Positions 22,501 through 34,908 of a DNA stretch of 64,000 bases are shown here, in pieces. Made by a program: the position numbers and the translations under genes. This DNA comes from Burhinus oedicnemus. Its lineage: Eukaryota; Chordata; Aves; Charadriiformes; Burhinidae. The stretch covers positions 30,344-94,343 of the forward strand of contig VFFE01006623.1 of NCBI GenBank assembly GCA_008921705.1. The letters are read 5' to 3'. How positions within the stretch are numbered: the first letter of the stretch is position 1; each line of letters begins with the position of its first letter. Below the pieces are notes generated by a model. The model did not search any database, had not been told where the DNA came from, and saw only the letters and a program-made list of their open reading frames with translations.

Positions 22501-25500
22501 CGTGTATAATGTGGAAAACAAATGAAGCGAAAATTTTAAAGCAAATTTCCATGACATTTCTAGTAATTATTAATGTGTGCCCCGGCTGGCCAATAATTTG
22601 AATACTGCATCTCAAAGTGTAACATCAGGCTCTCTTTACCTTTGTTAGGGTCTAATAAATTGTCGTGCTAATACGAAAGTTCTTTAAAATCAATGATAAG
22701 CTTTCCAGCAACTTCTCTGAGTTTGCATCAGTTAACAAAAGTCTGAAAGCTGTAATAATATCAGGAGTAGCAAGAGAAAAGAAAATTACCCTGCAAAGAT
22801 CAATAAGATAAAAAATATATTTTTTTGACAAATACTAATTGAAATTTTTTGCTGAGTTCCTAGAGGTAGTGACATTGCACAATTCTGTATACAAACTATT
22901 TTAAATCCATGCAATTATCAGTGCTTGCATAACTTTTGGGGGCTTATTGCTTGTGTGAATGAACTTCATCTGACCAAGGTCTTAGAGAACAGTCTACTTG
23001 CGCTTATTTACTGTTGTTGGAGCACCTTGATAAGGGAATCGACTAGCTCAGACATCTCTTCCCTGTGGGAAATGGGGATGGCATCAGAACAAAGATTCAT
23101 GTAATCGTCCATGTGTTTTGTCTGGGTAAAATAAAAGTAAAAAAATTAATTACCTTCAGAAAATGCTGGAAAATATATAATGGCCAGCTATTATTATCCT
23201 TCACACAAGGCTATAGGGAGTGCATACCAGAGAATGAAAACTAGTTGTGCCCCATGCTCTGTAATGCCCCAAATATGTGCAGTAGGTTGGGACTGCAACT
23301 TGCTGCTACTTTTTCGCTCCATTCATTGATTCTGGACATCTGGTCATATCAAATGCAGTACCATTGATATGATCTACAGTAGCTCTTGGTTATGGTAGTT
23401 CAATTTTTTGCATTGTGAAGGTGCTTACTGGAATTTTACTTTATGGTTTTTGGTTATTATTGTTATTAAGCTATTTTTATATTGTAAATACTGTCAGAAG
23501 AATTCATTTCAGAAATCAGGTTCTGTAATTTATATTTTCAAACAGCTTTCTTCAAAATAACATTTTTAAAAGTTTCTCTGGGATTTTGAAATGAAAAAAA
23601 AAGAAGGAGTAAGGCAGAGTAATTTTATTTTTAATAGCTCATGTATAAGAGAGTATCAGTTTGTAGTCTGCACATTCACATCAATGGTGGACCAAAACTC
23701 CATGGGAAAAGATTTGCAGCTTATCTGTGAAATAATATCATTTTTCCAGTTTTAAAAATCCTGAGATAAACACATTATTGTCTATGAAAAATGGTAATTG
23801 TTAATATTGGTCCTTTGGTTCAAAAAGGTTCAAAGATTAATACCAAATAGTCCATCAAATACAAAAATAACGTATTTTTAATGTCCTAATTTATATGTCA
23901 TCTTACCTGGTTTTTTATAGTTGGAGTTTCAGATATACAAATTAGGGCCACAAAAGGTGACTAGATTAGGTGATCTAGTCTAATTTTCTGAATGCGTAAT
24001 CTTTGAACTTTATCTGGTTACCCTCATTGTGAGTTTAATTATGTAATCTAGCTGGACTGGGCCACTCTAGAGACATCTGTGTATACATAATAGTAGTACA
24101 GATGTTTCAGTATGTAGGCAATTCTTTATTCCCACAGTAGTTAGGTTATATCATTGTGGTTTTGAAAGAGCAACCAGGAGGAAAACATGATACAAATGTC
24201 ATAGGATGTGAACATTATCTGGGGAAGTGCAACAGCAAGTTGAGTAACTATTTCAAAAGGGTACTAAGTTTTCTGAGTATGTTATTTCTAGAGCTGTGTG
24301 CACCTGGTAATTTAGAGTGATGAAGAGTTCAATACGCCCTTGTCCCAGCTGATATTTATCTATCATGTAGTGTGTGACTAGATCCCAGTGGAGTATATAT
24401 AATAATTAGACCTATACTTTCCTAACTGGCTACTCTTGATTCGCTTGTAGGTTAAAGGGCACAATCTGAAACTCTGTTCTGTTAAAAACATATTAAATAT
24501 GATATTAGTGGTCTAAAGCTATATACTTCCCTGGAGACTCCCACTTTTAATAACCTCCAGGATAATAGATAAAGCAGAGGGCAGTAATCATTACTGAAAT
24601 GGATTTTCTGGCAGAATTAGACATCACCTCCAGGAATCAATAATCATTTTAAGCTAACGGGGTGATTAAATGACCTTCTTTTTATTTTCCTTCATGTTGA
24701 GTTGCTTTTTATCTTGATTTAGAGCCACGCAGCCAGAACAAAGATAAACAGAGGACTGGCACCATTACAGCATCACAGTGAGGCCTATCCTTTATACAAG
24801 TAAAAGCATTTTACTTTAATCAATGCATTTGCTGCCCAATCTGTGACTTCTGAAGAATTAAAGTAAAAATTCTAGATGCAGAATATATTAATGGATTATA
24901 CCCCAGGCTAGTTCTTGTTTTTAAAAGATTTGCACCATTAGCTTTGCTGCAGCAGGTGCTATATTTTTATATTTAATAATTTATTGCTCTGGAGCTTGCT
25001 TGAGGATATCTATGTTGAATGATAACACTTTCATTAATCCTTTCAGACCATATGGTCTTCTTCCACATCCTCCTGCTCTCTGTGAAGGAGTACTGGATGA
25101 CTAAATTTCTTTTTTTTTCCTCCCGAAGGAGATAACACTGAGAAGCAGCTAACTTCAGTGTGGTATAGTGTTGATGAGCTACAGCTCACCAGATAAGATT
25201 GCTGAAAAGTCGACTTTAAATTCTTGTGAGATTTAGTTTCACTTCTTGAAATCCAAAGATCTGTGTGTTTTTTCGTATCTTCTGAAACATACACTGGTTT
25301 TCTGTGGTTTTTTTGTTTGTTTGTTTTGGATACAGGATGCGAGGGACTTTAAGTCAAACCAGAAGATTAGAAGGCTGCATGATCAATGTCTACAAAATAA
25401 TGTACAGAATGGAAAAGTCTAGAAGTACACTCACAGAAAACATCACAAAAACAATTGTGTTGTCTGAATGATCAGAGAGGAGGATATGGTAATAACATAT

Positions 25501-28500
25501 AATATAGTGCATAATCTATAGGGACAGTGGTGCTTGTAGAGTACATTGCACTGTCCATTAAAAGAACTGTTTGAGGCTGATTTTTGATTAGCTGTTAAAT
25601 CTTCGTTGTTGGGGTTTTTTTGCAAAAAGTTATCTGTAGAGCTAGAAAAGCGTCCACTTTTGTCCTGTGAAATTAAGTTCAGTTCTCATTGAAAGAGAAA
25701 TGTAAGCATTTTAAATAGGATTTTCATCTCTAGGTTTTTTTAGAATAAAATGTAGGAGTATTTCAAACATCTGTTCTGGGACCCTACAGATCTGTTCCAA
25801 TACCAAACACCAAAGCATCATGCCCTTTGCAGGGAGGGGTTGATACCAATGAGGCAACTGCAGCAGAAAGAGAACATGGCTGCGCGACATTGGTCTCCCT
25901 CATTCACTCGCTCTCCAAACTCCTATTTACTCTTACAAACTCTTGAAACGCCATTCAGTCTCTGACTTCACTGCTTTTCTCCTCTGGCTGTGTCAGATGT
26001 CATGAGAGCTCCTTAAACTCCGGATAATGCTCTGAGGTAGAGGATTAAGAAAAGATAGACTTTTCTTGTCACCCAAAGGTACAAATTGGCAGCTTTGCCA
26101 GTAGAAGGTTTCCCTGGGACAGCCTGATTAAATTAGTCCTCCTGCCAGATTAGAAACTGTTACAGAGTTGGAGGGCTTTGGACTCTGATGTACAGTAGAT
26201 CACAGATGGCTGTGATGGCAGCAGCATAATGATTGTTTTCTTCTCTTTTTTCTTTCATACAAAAACAGTCTAAAGAACTAAATGTAACTAGCTCTATTAT
26301 ATGTCAAGATTTATGAACCAGAAATCCCACGATTACATTTGTTGCAGATAATTTCAAATCCACTCCCTTCTTTGCATACTTTTAAATATTCTTTTAAAGT
26401 TAGTCCATATCAATACCATATTCTGATGAAATACAGATGAAAAAAGTTATTTCATTATTATGAAATAATTAAATAATAATTACATGGATTCATATTGCCT
26501 AATTCCAGGCATCATATCTAACCATTGAAACTACTCTTATAATCAGTAAAGAAAAACAGGCACCTCATTAGGAAGGGAAGAATTCACCCATTGACCACCG
26601 AGCCAGACCAGATTTTAAGTATAAATTAGATACCAAAGTTTTAAAGAGCCAAAGTCTTGGGAGAAGAATCTGCCCATGTGGATGTCCATATAGTCCATTC
26701 AGAACTTTTTATGTACATCAGGAACATGAATCCTGAAAGCTTCATTTCAAAACCCATACTTAACTACTAAACAGCCCAGAAATTTTATTATAGGTCAGAA
26801 AAACTTTATAAAGTCAGCAAGTTTAAATGGAAAGTTATAAGAGCCATATATCTATAACATACACTATAAATATACCACTCTTGTCCAAAAGATTTCAATT
26901 GGAAAGGATTCTTGTGGTTCCAAAGAAACAGGTTTGCACAGTAAATCATACAGGTAGCTTAAATTGCTAACCTTGTCAGCAATAACTAGTGACTAGGTGA
27001 AAGTTTTTATTGTCATGAGATAAAGAAAGGAATGATGAAAGTATTTTATTTGACCTCCCCCCACACATATTTTTTGTAGAGATCAGTAGCCATTACTCCA
27101 TTAAATGCATGGGTCACCACAATATCAAATGAATGTTATTTTCCATGTTTTACACCTTAGAGCTTCAAGACCCTTCTGTTACTGCATCATCCATGCAGGC
27201 ATGTATGCAGGTTCTTACAACATATTAAACAAAGGAAGTTAGTTTTATTTAACAACATCCACTACTCCCTCAACAAAGTTCAGACAGGTCATTTCTGATC
27301 TCCATTACCACTCCTAAATTACTTATGCTTACCAGGTAACAACTTTCTCCGTGTATGAAGTGGACTAGAGAGCCAAAGCAAGTCTTCTGGCTGTGAACCA
27401 ATAGTATCAACCCAGTGCCAGAAAAGCCTCAAAGACCTTACTACAGGAAACAAATGATGGTTAATGCCCAGTAAAGTTGTTTTCCTTGATTCCTGGTTAG
27501 ATCAGTAGGAAGGTAAGGTCTGTGAAATGAAGAAGAATCATAGTATGTTATAAAATAGACCCTATTTGTCAATATACACAAATGCTGGAAATAGACAAGC
27601 TGACTGATTAGGATTTGGGCCCCTCTAAAATCATGTACTTTCAGAAGGACTGAGAACTAAACATTATCTCACAAGTTATGTATTACAGATTATATATTAC
27701 AGAGATTGGCCTCCAGAAATGGAAGCAGGGACAGCAGTAGAGAGGACAAACCCTGAATTTCATCAGTGAGAGCTCACCTCTTCATAACAATGCCCAGCAA
27801 TTTTCAAGGAAGAGAAAATCTTACACGAGGAAAAAATAAGTTGTGAATTTCCACTACCAGCTGCTTACTGTAATAATATATTATCTTTTTTATTTTTGTT
27901 TGCTTTTGGGGGCCTTTTAGAGTACTTGTTTTATGGTGAAAAATTAAGGCTGAACTCCAATAAATAGCCAGGAACTGCAGGATAAAAAAAGATAAAAAAT
28001 ATTAATGTTAACATTTTAAGCACTTTAAGATAAGGAAGATAAGAAAGTTAGCACGCATGGAAATTACCCAAATAAAGCAATAAAACCCATCACAGTCAAC
28101 CACACCACCCAATAATTAACTGTGAAGAGAGTTCTATATTCCAAGCTTGAAATAGGCTAAATGATAGTCATTAAGGTCTATCTTTCACAGTTAGAGAACG
28201 CAGGTCCGGCTCCTCAGTCAGTGCCAGTCACTGGAAGAAACGTTCCCACCTCTGTCCACTGCTTCACAACACAGCCTAGGATAAGCACGGTTTGACTAGG
28301 TGAAGTGCATTACCTGACTATGCAATCCCTTTTGAAGAAAGAAAGTAATAAATTTTAAAAAGCAAATATTCCAGCTGACATGCAGCATGAGTTCATGCCT
28401 GATGGAAACACAGGCTGATTAGTAAAATAATTGCAAGAGTTTTGATGCAAATAAATCACCACTAATGCAAGTTATTCTTGAGTTTTGTTTCTCATATTAT

Positions 28501-31500
28501 TTATTTCTTATTTCTTCTATTATTTGTCTTTTCCCAAATGTATTAAGTGTTTTCCATAATAACATTACAGTACAGATACTGGATGGAACTGACAGAAAAT
28601 GTGAAAATTATACTCATGTTGCACATTTTCAGTAATTAATCTACTGGTTCATTGCTGTTAATACAAGACAACTGGACTCTGGTTGACTTCAACAAATAGA
28701 TTTAAATGCCTTGGAACCTAAAGGAAGTTGTATTTACGGAGATGAGGTCTGATTTCTAACTTTTTTTTCCGTAAGGAAACAGAATCGGTACTTCCTGCAG
28801 TAACTTGGGGAATAAAGTTACATATATAACAAGTGCCTTTATGACAAATGCATGAGTGAAGCGCGTGTTCTGTGCTGTTTATAGTATTAACAATAAGTAG
28901 TATGGCAGTCCAGGAACTTAAAATTGTAAGATGCTACATGAAGGAATTAAGTAGTCTGAAGAGCCAATAAAGTGTGTATTCACAATCAAAGAAGCTGTGA
29001 TATAACCTCAATCTAAAATGTGCTTAGGAAACATAAGAGAAATAAAGAAAATTTCATTATTAGCTCAAGTTATTGCATCTGTAAGAAAAAACAGGAAATG
29101 TGGCCATTGCTAATAATAAAATCAAACATGTTTAGACCATTAATAATTTACATGTCTGAATATCATTAAAAAAAAAAGAAGAAAAAAAATACACAAAGCT
29201 TATTTTAATTTGGTTGATGCTTATATAAAACCTATCAAGTTTCCATGCAGCTGTCTTCACAATATTTTGTTACAGATCATGAGAATTGACACTGAATTAA
29301 ACAAAACAGAGATTTAATATAACCTTATGGTATTTTCTTAAATAAAACTGATGAATGGAATTCATAGATCAGCATCACTTATTAATAAAGAATAAAATAG
29401 TTGTTCTCTGACTGCAGGAAAGTCATGAATCATATCTCTGTGTGAGTGGACTATGTATTACAAGTGTAATTTAATTCAAATATGTGTGTTATGGTCTTCA
29501 GAATCCTTTTATTTTTTACTATAAAATTAACTATAAAGGGTTTTTTTGTCTTCTATTCCTTTTGTAAAAAAATCTGGGTTTTTTTCTATTTTCTTTCATT
29601 GCTTAGAGCACAAATCCTCAATATTAAACAGACATTACACAACAGCTATTTAGAAGACTAATATGGTCAATTAGTATTTAAAAGGAGTTTAATGTGTGGA
29701 TTTTATGAAAATATATGCAAACACAGTGGTCTAAGTTGAGAGAGAGAGAAGCTCTGCATAAGTTTGTTAGGCATTATTTGGATAACTGTGATTTCAGCTG
29801 GACTACAGTGGAGATCCTATCTTCAAGTGTTTGCCATAAACGCAGCTCTGAAAAGTAGGAAGAAATGCATCTGGCAACTAGGCAGCAGTTCTATTAGGCA
29901 TTTATCCAAAGCTTCTCAGCCTCCAAGAAAAGAGATAGACTTTAGTAAATGAAACATTATTCATGGTCGTTGCACTGTTACAGATTTCTGCATTTAAGCA
30001 AACACCTGGGGGCCTAAATTCAGAAGCACAATTCAGTAAGAACCATAAGGCTCAGCTGTGAATTTTGTTCCTTATTCTGCTGCCATATGATGAATAGACT
30101 ACAAAAACAGCTTTTTGTTAGCATTTCCTGATTCAGTCTGATTACGGTTCCAGGAGTAAGGACTGTTCTGAAATGAAATTTAATGGAGGCAAAATGTGGA
30201 CCTAGTCTTCCACAAAGTTTGAAGCTGGCACTTAGAAAGAGCAAAGTTCTTTTGAAGTACACACAGAATTACTGTTTCCTTGCAAAACTGAATGAAACAA
30301 AAAGACAGAAGCCTCTGAGGAGGCTCAGTCTAAACTTGATGATCCCTTTTTGCTTCTATAATATGTAGAAAAAAACCCCATTCTCTAAAATTCTCAAATT
30401 TGTTGAAAATTTTTAAGAGTTTTTCTACTTTAAGTGTTCAAACCTATATTTTATTTTCTTGTAGTCTAACCATAATATCCAAATAGAAAAAGTTGTCAAC
30501 ATAGTAAAAATTAAGTTTTATTAATATTAAAATCAGAAGCAGCATTACTAATCTGTATCAGTATTATCAATTTATGTCAGATTCAGTTGCAGCGTGTATG
30601 CTGACAGTATTTTCCCTCCTTGACTCCAATAGAAATTAATTAAACATACATCAGGATACAATAACATGATTACGGTAATTGCACAGAAATATGAATACAG
30701 AGACACAAGAGGGCACCTTCTGAAGTTTTCAAATATACTATGGCAGAAACTATGTCTGTGACTGTATGGTCACCCATTCTAATTTATGAAGAAAATACTT
30801 TATAGACTCTCACAACCTCCTCTTTGCAGTTGGTACCTCCATTTCTGTCAGGCTTGTATCCAAATCCTGACATAATTTAATGTCTCACAACGAAATTCAT
30901 ATTAGCACTAGGAACTGCTGACACACACAGATTGGCAGATCTGTAATTTCAACTCTGTTACTTTCTCTGCAGAATGCTTTAGGCCCTCCTTCTCCACTGC
31001 ATACCTCTACAGCACCTGATGTAAAAGCAACATAAAACAGCCTCCTAGTAGCCTGCAAAGAATGGCAAATCTCCCTGACTCTTATCCATCCCATTCACAT
31101 AACACTCTCCCACCACCAACCTGCCCTCATCAGCTGTTTGCACTAATACGTTAGGTAGAAATGTGAAGCAGAAGGTGGGCAGGGCAAACATTTGCAGGAA
31201 AATAATCCTGTCAGCTGCCTCCGCACGATTCAATAGAGCTTTTTTTCTGAGAGCAATAGCAGCTTGAAAATGCATTCTGTTCTCTGCTGTCAGTTGGAAA
31301 TGGTGCCGTCAAAGCTTTTGTTATGGCAGTGACAATTTCTGAGTTGTCTGTGTTGACACAACCCTCACACTGTCCTTGGCTAGGTGAGTCTGACTCTCAG
31401 TTCTGATGAAAGGAAATGAAGTTCCAAACCATTTATTTCTCATCCCACAAATGACAAAAAAGCTGTAGCCTGCTTAAAACAAGTGACGGGCTTTGTAAAG

Positions 31501-34500
31501 TCTGGAATTATTTTACTGTCAAAAGAAGAGTGAGATATAAAATGTACCTGTGCCCAATACTAAACCAGATAAGACAGGGTTATGATAACCCCTAAAAAAT
31601 GTTATCTAAATATTGTCTCTTTCTCAGCAGTGTTGTTTGTTTGGTTTTGGTTTGGGTTTTTTTCTTCTTATAGCTAAATGTTCATCAGAACTAGATTATT
31701 TAACATGAACATAGCAGTTCTGCTGAAATTTTTGTAGAGAAAGGTTTTTCCTAAGCCATCTGGTTAGTGGGTGTGAGTCACGGACAGCATGCAAAGAGAA
31801 ATACTAGAGTGTGATGATGATAATCTATTGAAATGTAAGTGAAAGAAGTTCAAGTTTCTGCTTTGCTTTTCCTCTCAGTGACCGGCGACGGTTTAACCCC
31901 CAAGCTATTGAGATTTGGGTATCTCTCATGTTGGACCTATTCCTTTTGTGTAAGTAAATAAACATTCAATAAAACAGAGACAGGGACAAATACCTTCAGA
32001 TGAATGCTTTTACCTTCAGACTGTAGTCAGTACCAAGGCCCTAACTATAGCTATTAAAAATTCTACAAATGATCTGAGTTTTATCTCAGGATGGAATTAT
32101 GGAAAAAATTTAAGCTATGCTTAAAAACGTATGCTTCTGCAGCATACTGATACTCAAAGCTTCCAATGACTTTAGTGTGAGTACTGCATATGAACTTCTT
32201 TGTAGCATTTGGCTGATAGAGTATAGAGAATTCTAAATATCTAATGTAGGGGGGAAAAAAGACTAAAAATGTTTCAGCAGCCTTAATTAACACTTATTGC
32301 ACAAGATCTGCCAACCTACTGTGCATAGGCAGTTAATAAAAAAAGGCAGGGAACCGAAGGAATAGTCCATGCTCATTTATGCATCTAAGCTGAGCCAAAC
32401 TAAGAGTAGCTGGCATTGGGCTTTAACAGAATAGCATCTTAATTGCCTATCAGGATGAGAAAGGTGAGTGGCTCACCATTGCCAGTGAGAATTCAGTCTG
32501 TTCCCTCAGGAATTTGGCTGTTTTCTTTGGCTGCATTTTTTATTTTTAACATCATTGATATATTTTTATAAGGTTAGCAGGTTGCAGTTAGCAAACTGTT
32601 GAATTCAATTTATTTTTGTTTTCATGATAAAATTTTATCCTCCGAGAATTCTTCTCACAGGATTTCTTCTCTTCTTTTCAAGTGACTGGCAGCAGGGACA
32701 CTTTGTTGAATGACCTTTTCTATTTAGCTGGGTTGGGAGTATACGCAGATACTAGAGACAGGTTTTATTTCGTTTTTCCTGCTATAGTTCTACTGAAAAG
32801 TTAAAATTCAATAGCCGAACTAATCTTTGTTTTGAGATTTTAATTATGTTTGCTGTAGCAATCTGCCTTCTCACCTTGGTAAGGCTAGATATTTACAGAG
32901 TCTGTAACTTCTCACTCAGCCAAAATACTTTTTGAAATCAATCAGTTTTGCTTGAATGAATAACACTAAGAAAAGACGTTTAAGATTTAAATGTAGTCAG
33001 CACATTCTAAATATTGGAGTTACGACACTGTTATAAACTGGTATATAGCCTGTGCTTTTAAAGAAATGTGTCAAGTGTAATCCAAACAGTTTTATTATGC
33101 CACGGTCACTGTTAATTCAAATCCCACCTTCATGTACTGGTGTCATTGTGTGCAAGTTGGTAATCTTTCACCTAGAAGTTAAAGCAGCTGGATCTTTAGG
33201 AGGCCAGTGAGATCGACCAGTATGGAACACCTCTTCAAAATAACATTGTTCTACAAGCTCTGTGTTCTTATGGAAATACCCAAGGCATGGATACTCTTGA
33301 ATGGAGCTGCTAAACCGCTTTAGGTGTGTGATTCCGACTTTTTATTTTCTTTAAATGCCGATTCTTTCCCCCTTTGTAAGGATCAATGCTTGGAAGAGGG
33401 ATTTTTAATTTATTTATTTATTGTTTTATTTTATTTTTCTTATCTGACAGGTGTTCATTCCAGGGACAAGCATGTGTGTTGGGGTGTGGAGGAGATTAAG
33501 ATTTCTAAACACTAGCATCTAGTGCAGCTTGGGAGTTTCAGCTAATAGCAAGGCAAAATACCTTAGGCTGTCTAAAGTCATGCAGGATAGCTATGTTTGG
33601 GCAGGTAAAACTCTCACACAGTGTCTCAGACATGGATTCTTTTGGTTTCTTAGTCAGTAGAGTGCACAGTTTAATAATCTAGGTGATCACTAGCTGAAAA
33701 TTTCTAGTAATGTTTCTCGGTTTCATGCCTGTGTTCCCACCACCTCGCACTGGTAGGGAGGTAGCATTAGCCATATAGGTCCCAGTGAAGGCTTGTGTTT
33801 ATTTCCCCAATATTTCATACTGAATTTGCCAGCTCCATTCAGAAACATAATCTCGCTATATGTATTGCATCTTCTGTATTTGTGTGTTGTTTCAAAACAT
33901 GATGTCCTAGTGAATTTGTGTGAAGAGCCTGGCTTGGTGAATCAATAACAAATATCTATAACAATTTCAAATAGTCTGTTCTGGATCATTTAGCCGAATA
34001 CTCATCAGCTTCCTAACACTTTTGCCCATCTAAGAGCATTTTGCCTATCACCTCTAAAGCTGGTCTTCAACTGGTATAATTTATGAAGTAAAACTCTACA
34101 CGTACTGATTGGCTGTCATCCTCTTTAGTGCTGTCAGTGTTTCCTGAGCCCAGTTTTATGATGCAGCCGAAAAGGCACAATTCTGCTAAATACGATAACA
34201 TCCACTTGGATGTCATGAGCTGGTTGATGCAACCTTTTCTTGAATTCTGATATGGTTTTCATATTAATGTTACCAATAGAGAAATACACTAAAATTTTGT
34301 GTCTTGTGTTTTATACTATTCCCATGAATTCCTAAATTTTGGAAAAGGTGGTTTGAAAAAATATTTTCACGGATCAGGCTATTGTTTAATTAATATTATG
34401 TCATGACTCTGTAAAAAGTTCAAGACAAACTTAGAGGTTTTATATTTTAAAAGACATATTCAGGAAATACTTTTTATTATATATGTCTTGTTGCATCATG

Positions 34501-34643
34501 AAAATGTTGCTGATAGAAAGGCATGTAAGCTAGAAGGTATATACAAGTTAAAAAATAAAAGTATGGCAATGCCTATGATGTGTAGAAAATGTACCAAACT
34601 GCATTTCAATCCAGCTACAGTCTGATCCACATAAAAACTAACA
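19560..34643. other. Long gene-free AT-rich stretch (about 15 kb)
   Basis: No open frame longer than about 90 codons and no CR1 or LTR of recent age can be seen. Simple features include a pure-purine tract (20134-20170), an AAT run (20922-20936) and a perfect 8-bp hairpin stem TTATTTCA/TGAAATAA (26447-26468). Segments with more even composition and transcription-factor-like motifs, which look like possible conserved non-coding elements, lie at about 22555-22760, 24500-24870, 25850-26170 and 31080-31335 (see findings). A possible ancient CR1-like 3' remnant lies at 23940-24060. The rest shows nothing I can name. Confidence 0.7.
20134..20170. repeat. Pure purine tract, 37 bases
   Basis: The plus strand has only A and G over this span (GGAGGGGAAGAAAAG type). 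It is a low-complexity tract; no gene or repeat family is attached to it. Confidence 0.9.
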
Positions 34644-34908
34644 TCATAGACTTATAGAATCATAGAACGATGGAACGGCTTAGGTTGGAAGGGACTTTCA
34701 AGATCAACTAGTTCCAATCCCCCTGCCATGGGCAGGGACACCTCCCACTAGACCAGGTTACTCAAAGCCCCATCCAACCTGGCCTTGAACTCTTCCAGGG
34801 ATGGGGCCTCCACAACTTCCCTGGGCAACCTGTTCCAGTGTCTCACCACCCCACAGTAAAGAATTTCTTCCTAATATCTAATCTAAATCTACACTCTTCC
34901 AGCTTGAA
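34644..34908 (-). mobile_element. CR1 LINE copy D, short 3' fragment
   Basis: Minus-strand CR1 3' end with CATAGACTTATAGAATCATAG at the left edge, followed by GGCTTAGGTTGGAAGGGAC and the usual body (CCCTGCCATGGGCAGGGAC, CTTGAACTCTTCCAGGGATG, CAACCTGTTCCAGTGTCTCA, AAGAATTTCTTCCTAATATC). It is truncated at about 34908 after CTTCCAGCTTGAA. It is close in sequence to copy E and less similar to copies A and F, so D and E probably belong to the same subfamily. Only the 3' UTR and the last ORF2 codons are present. Confidence 0.94.

Noticed and set aside
26447..26468. Perfect 8-bp hairpin TTATTTCA/TGAAATAA as a terminator or RNA element
   Set aside because: Short AT-only inverted repeats are common in AT-rich vertebrate DNA, and no gene is nearby.
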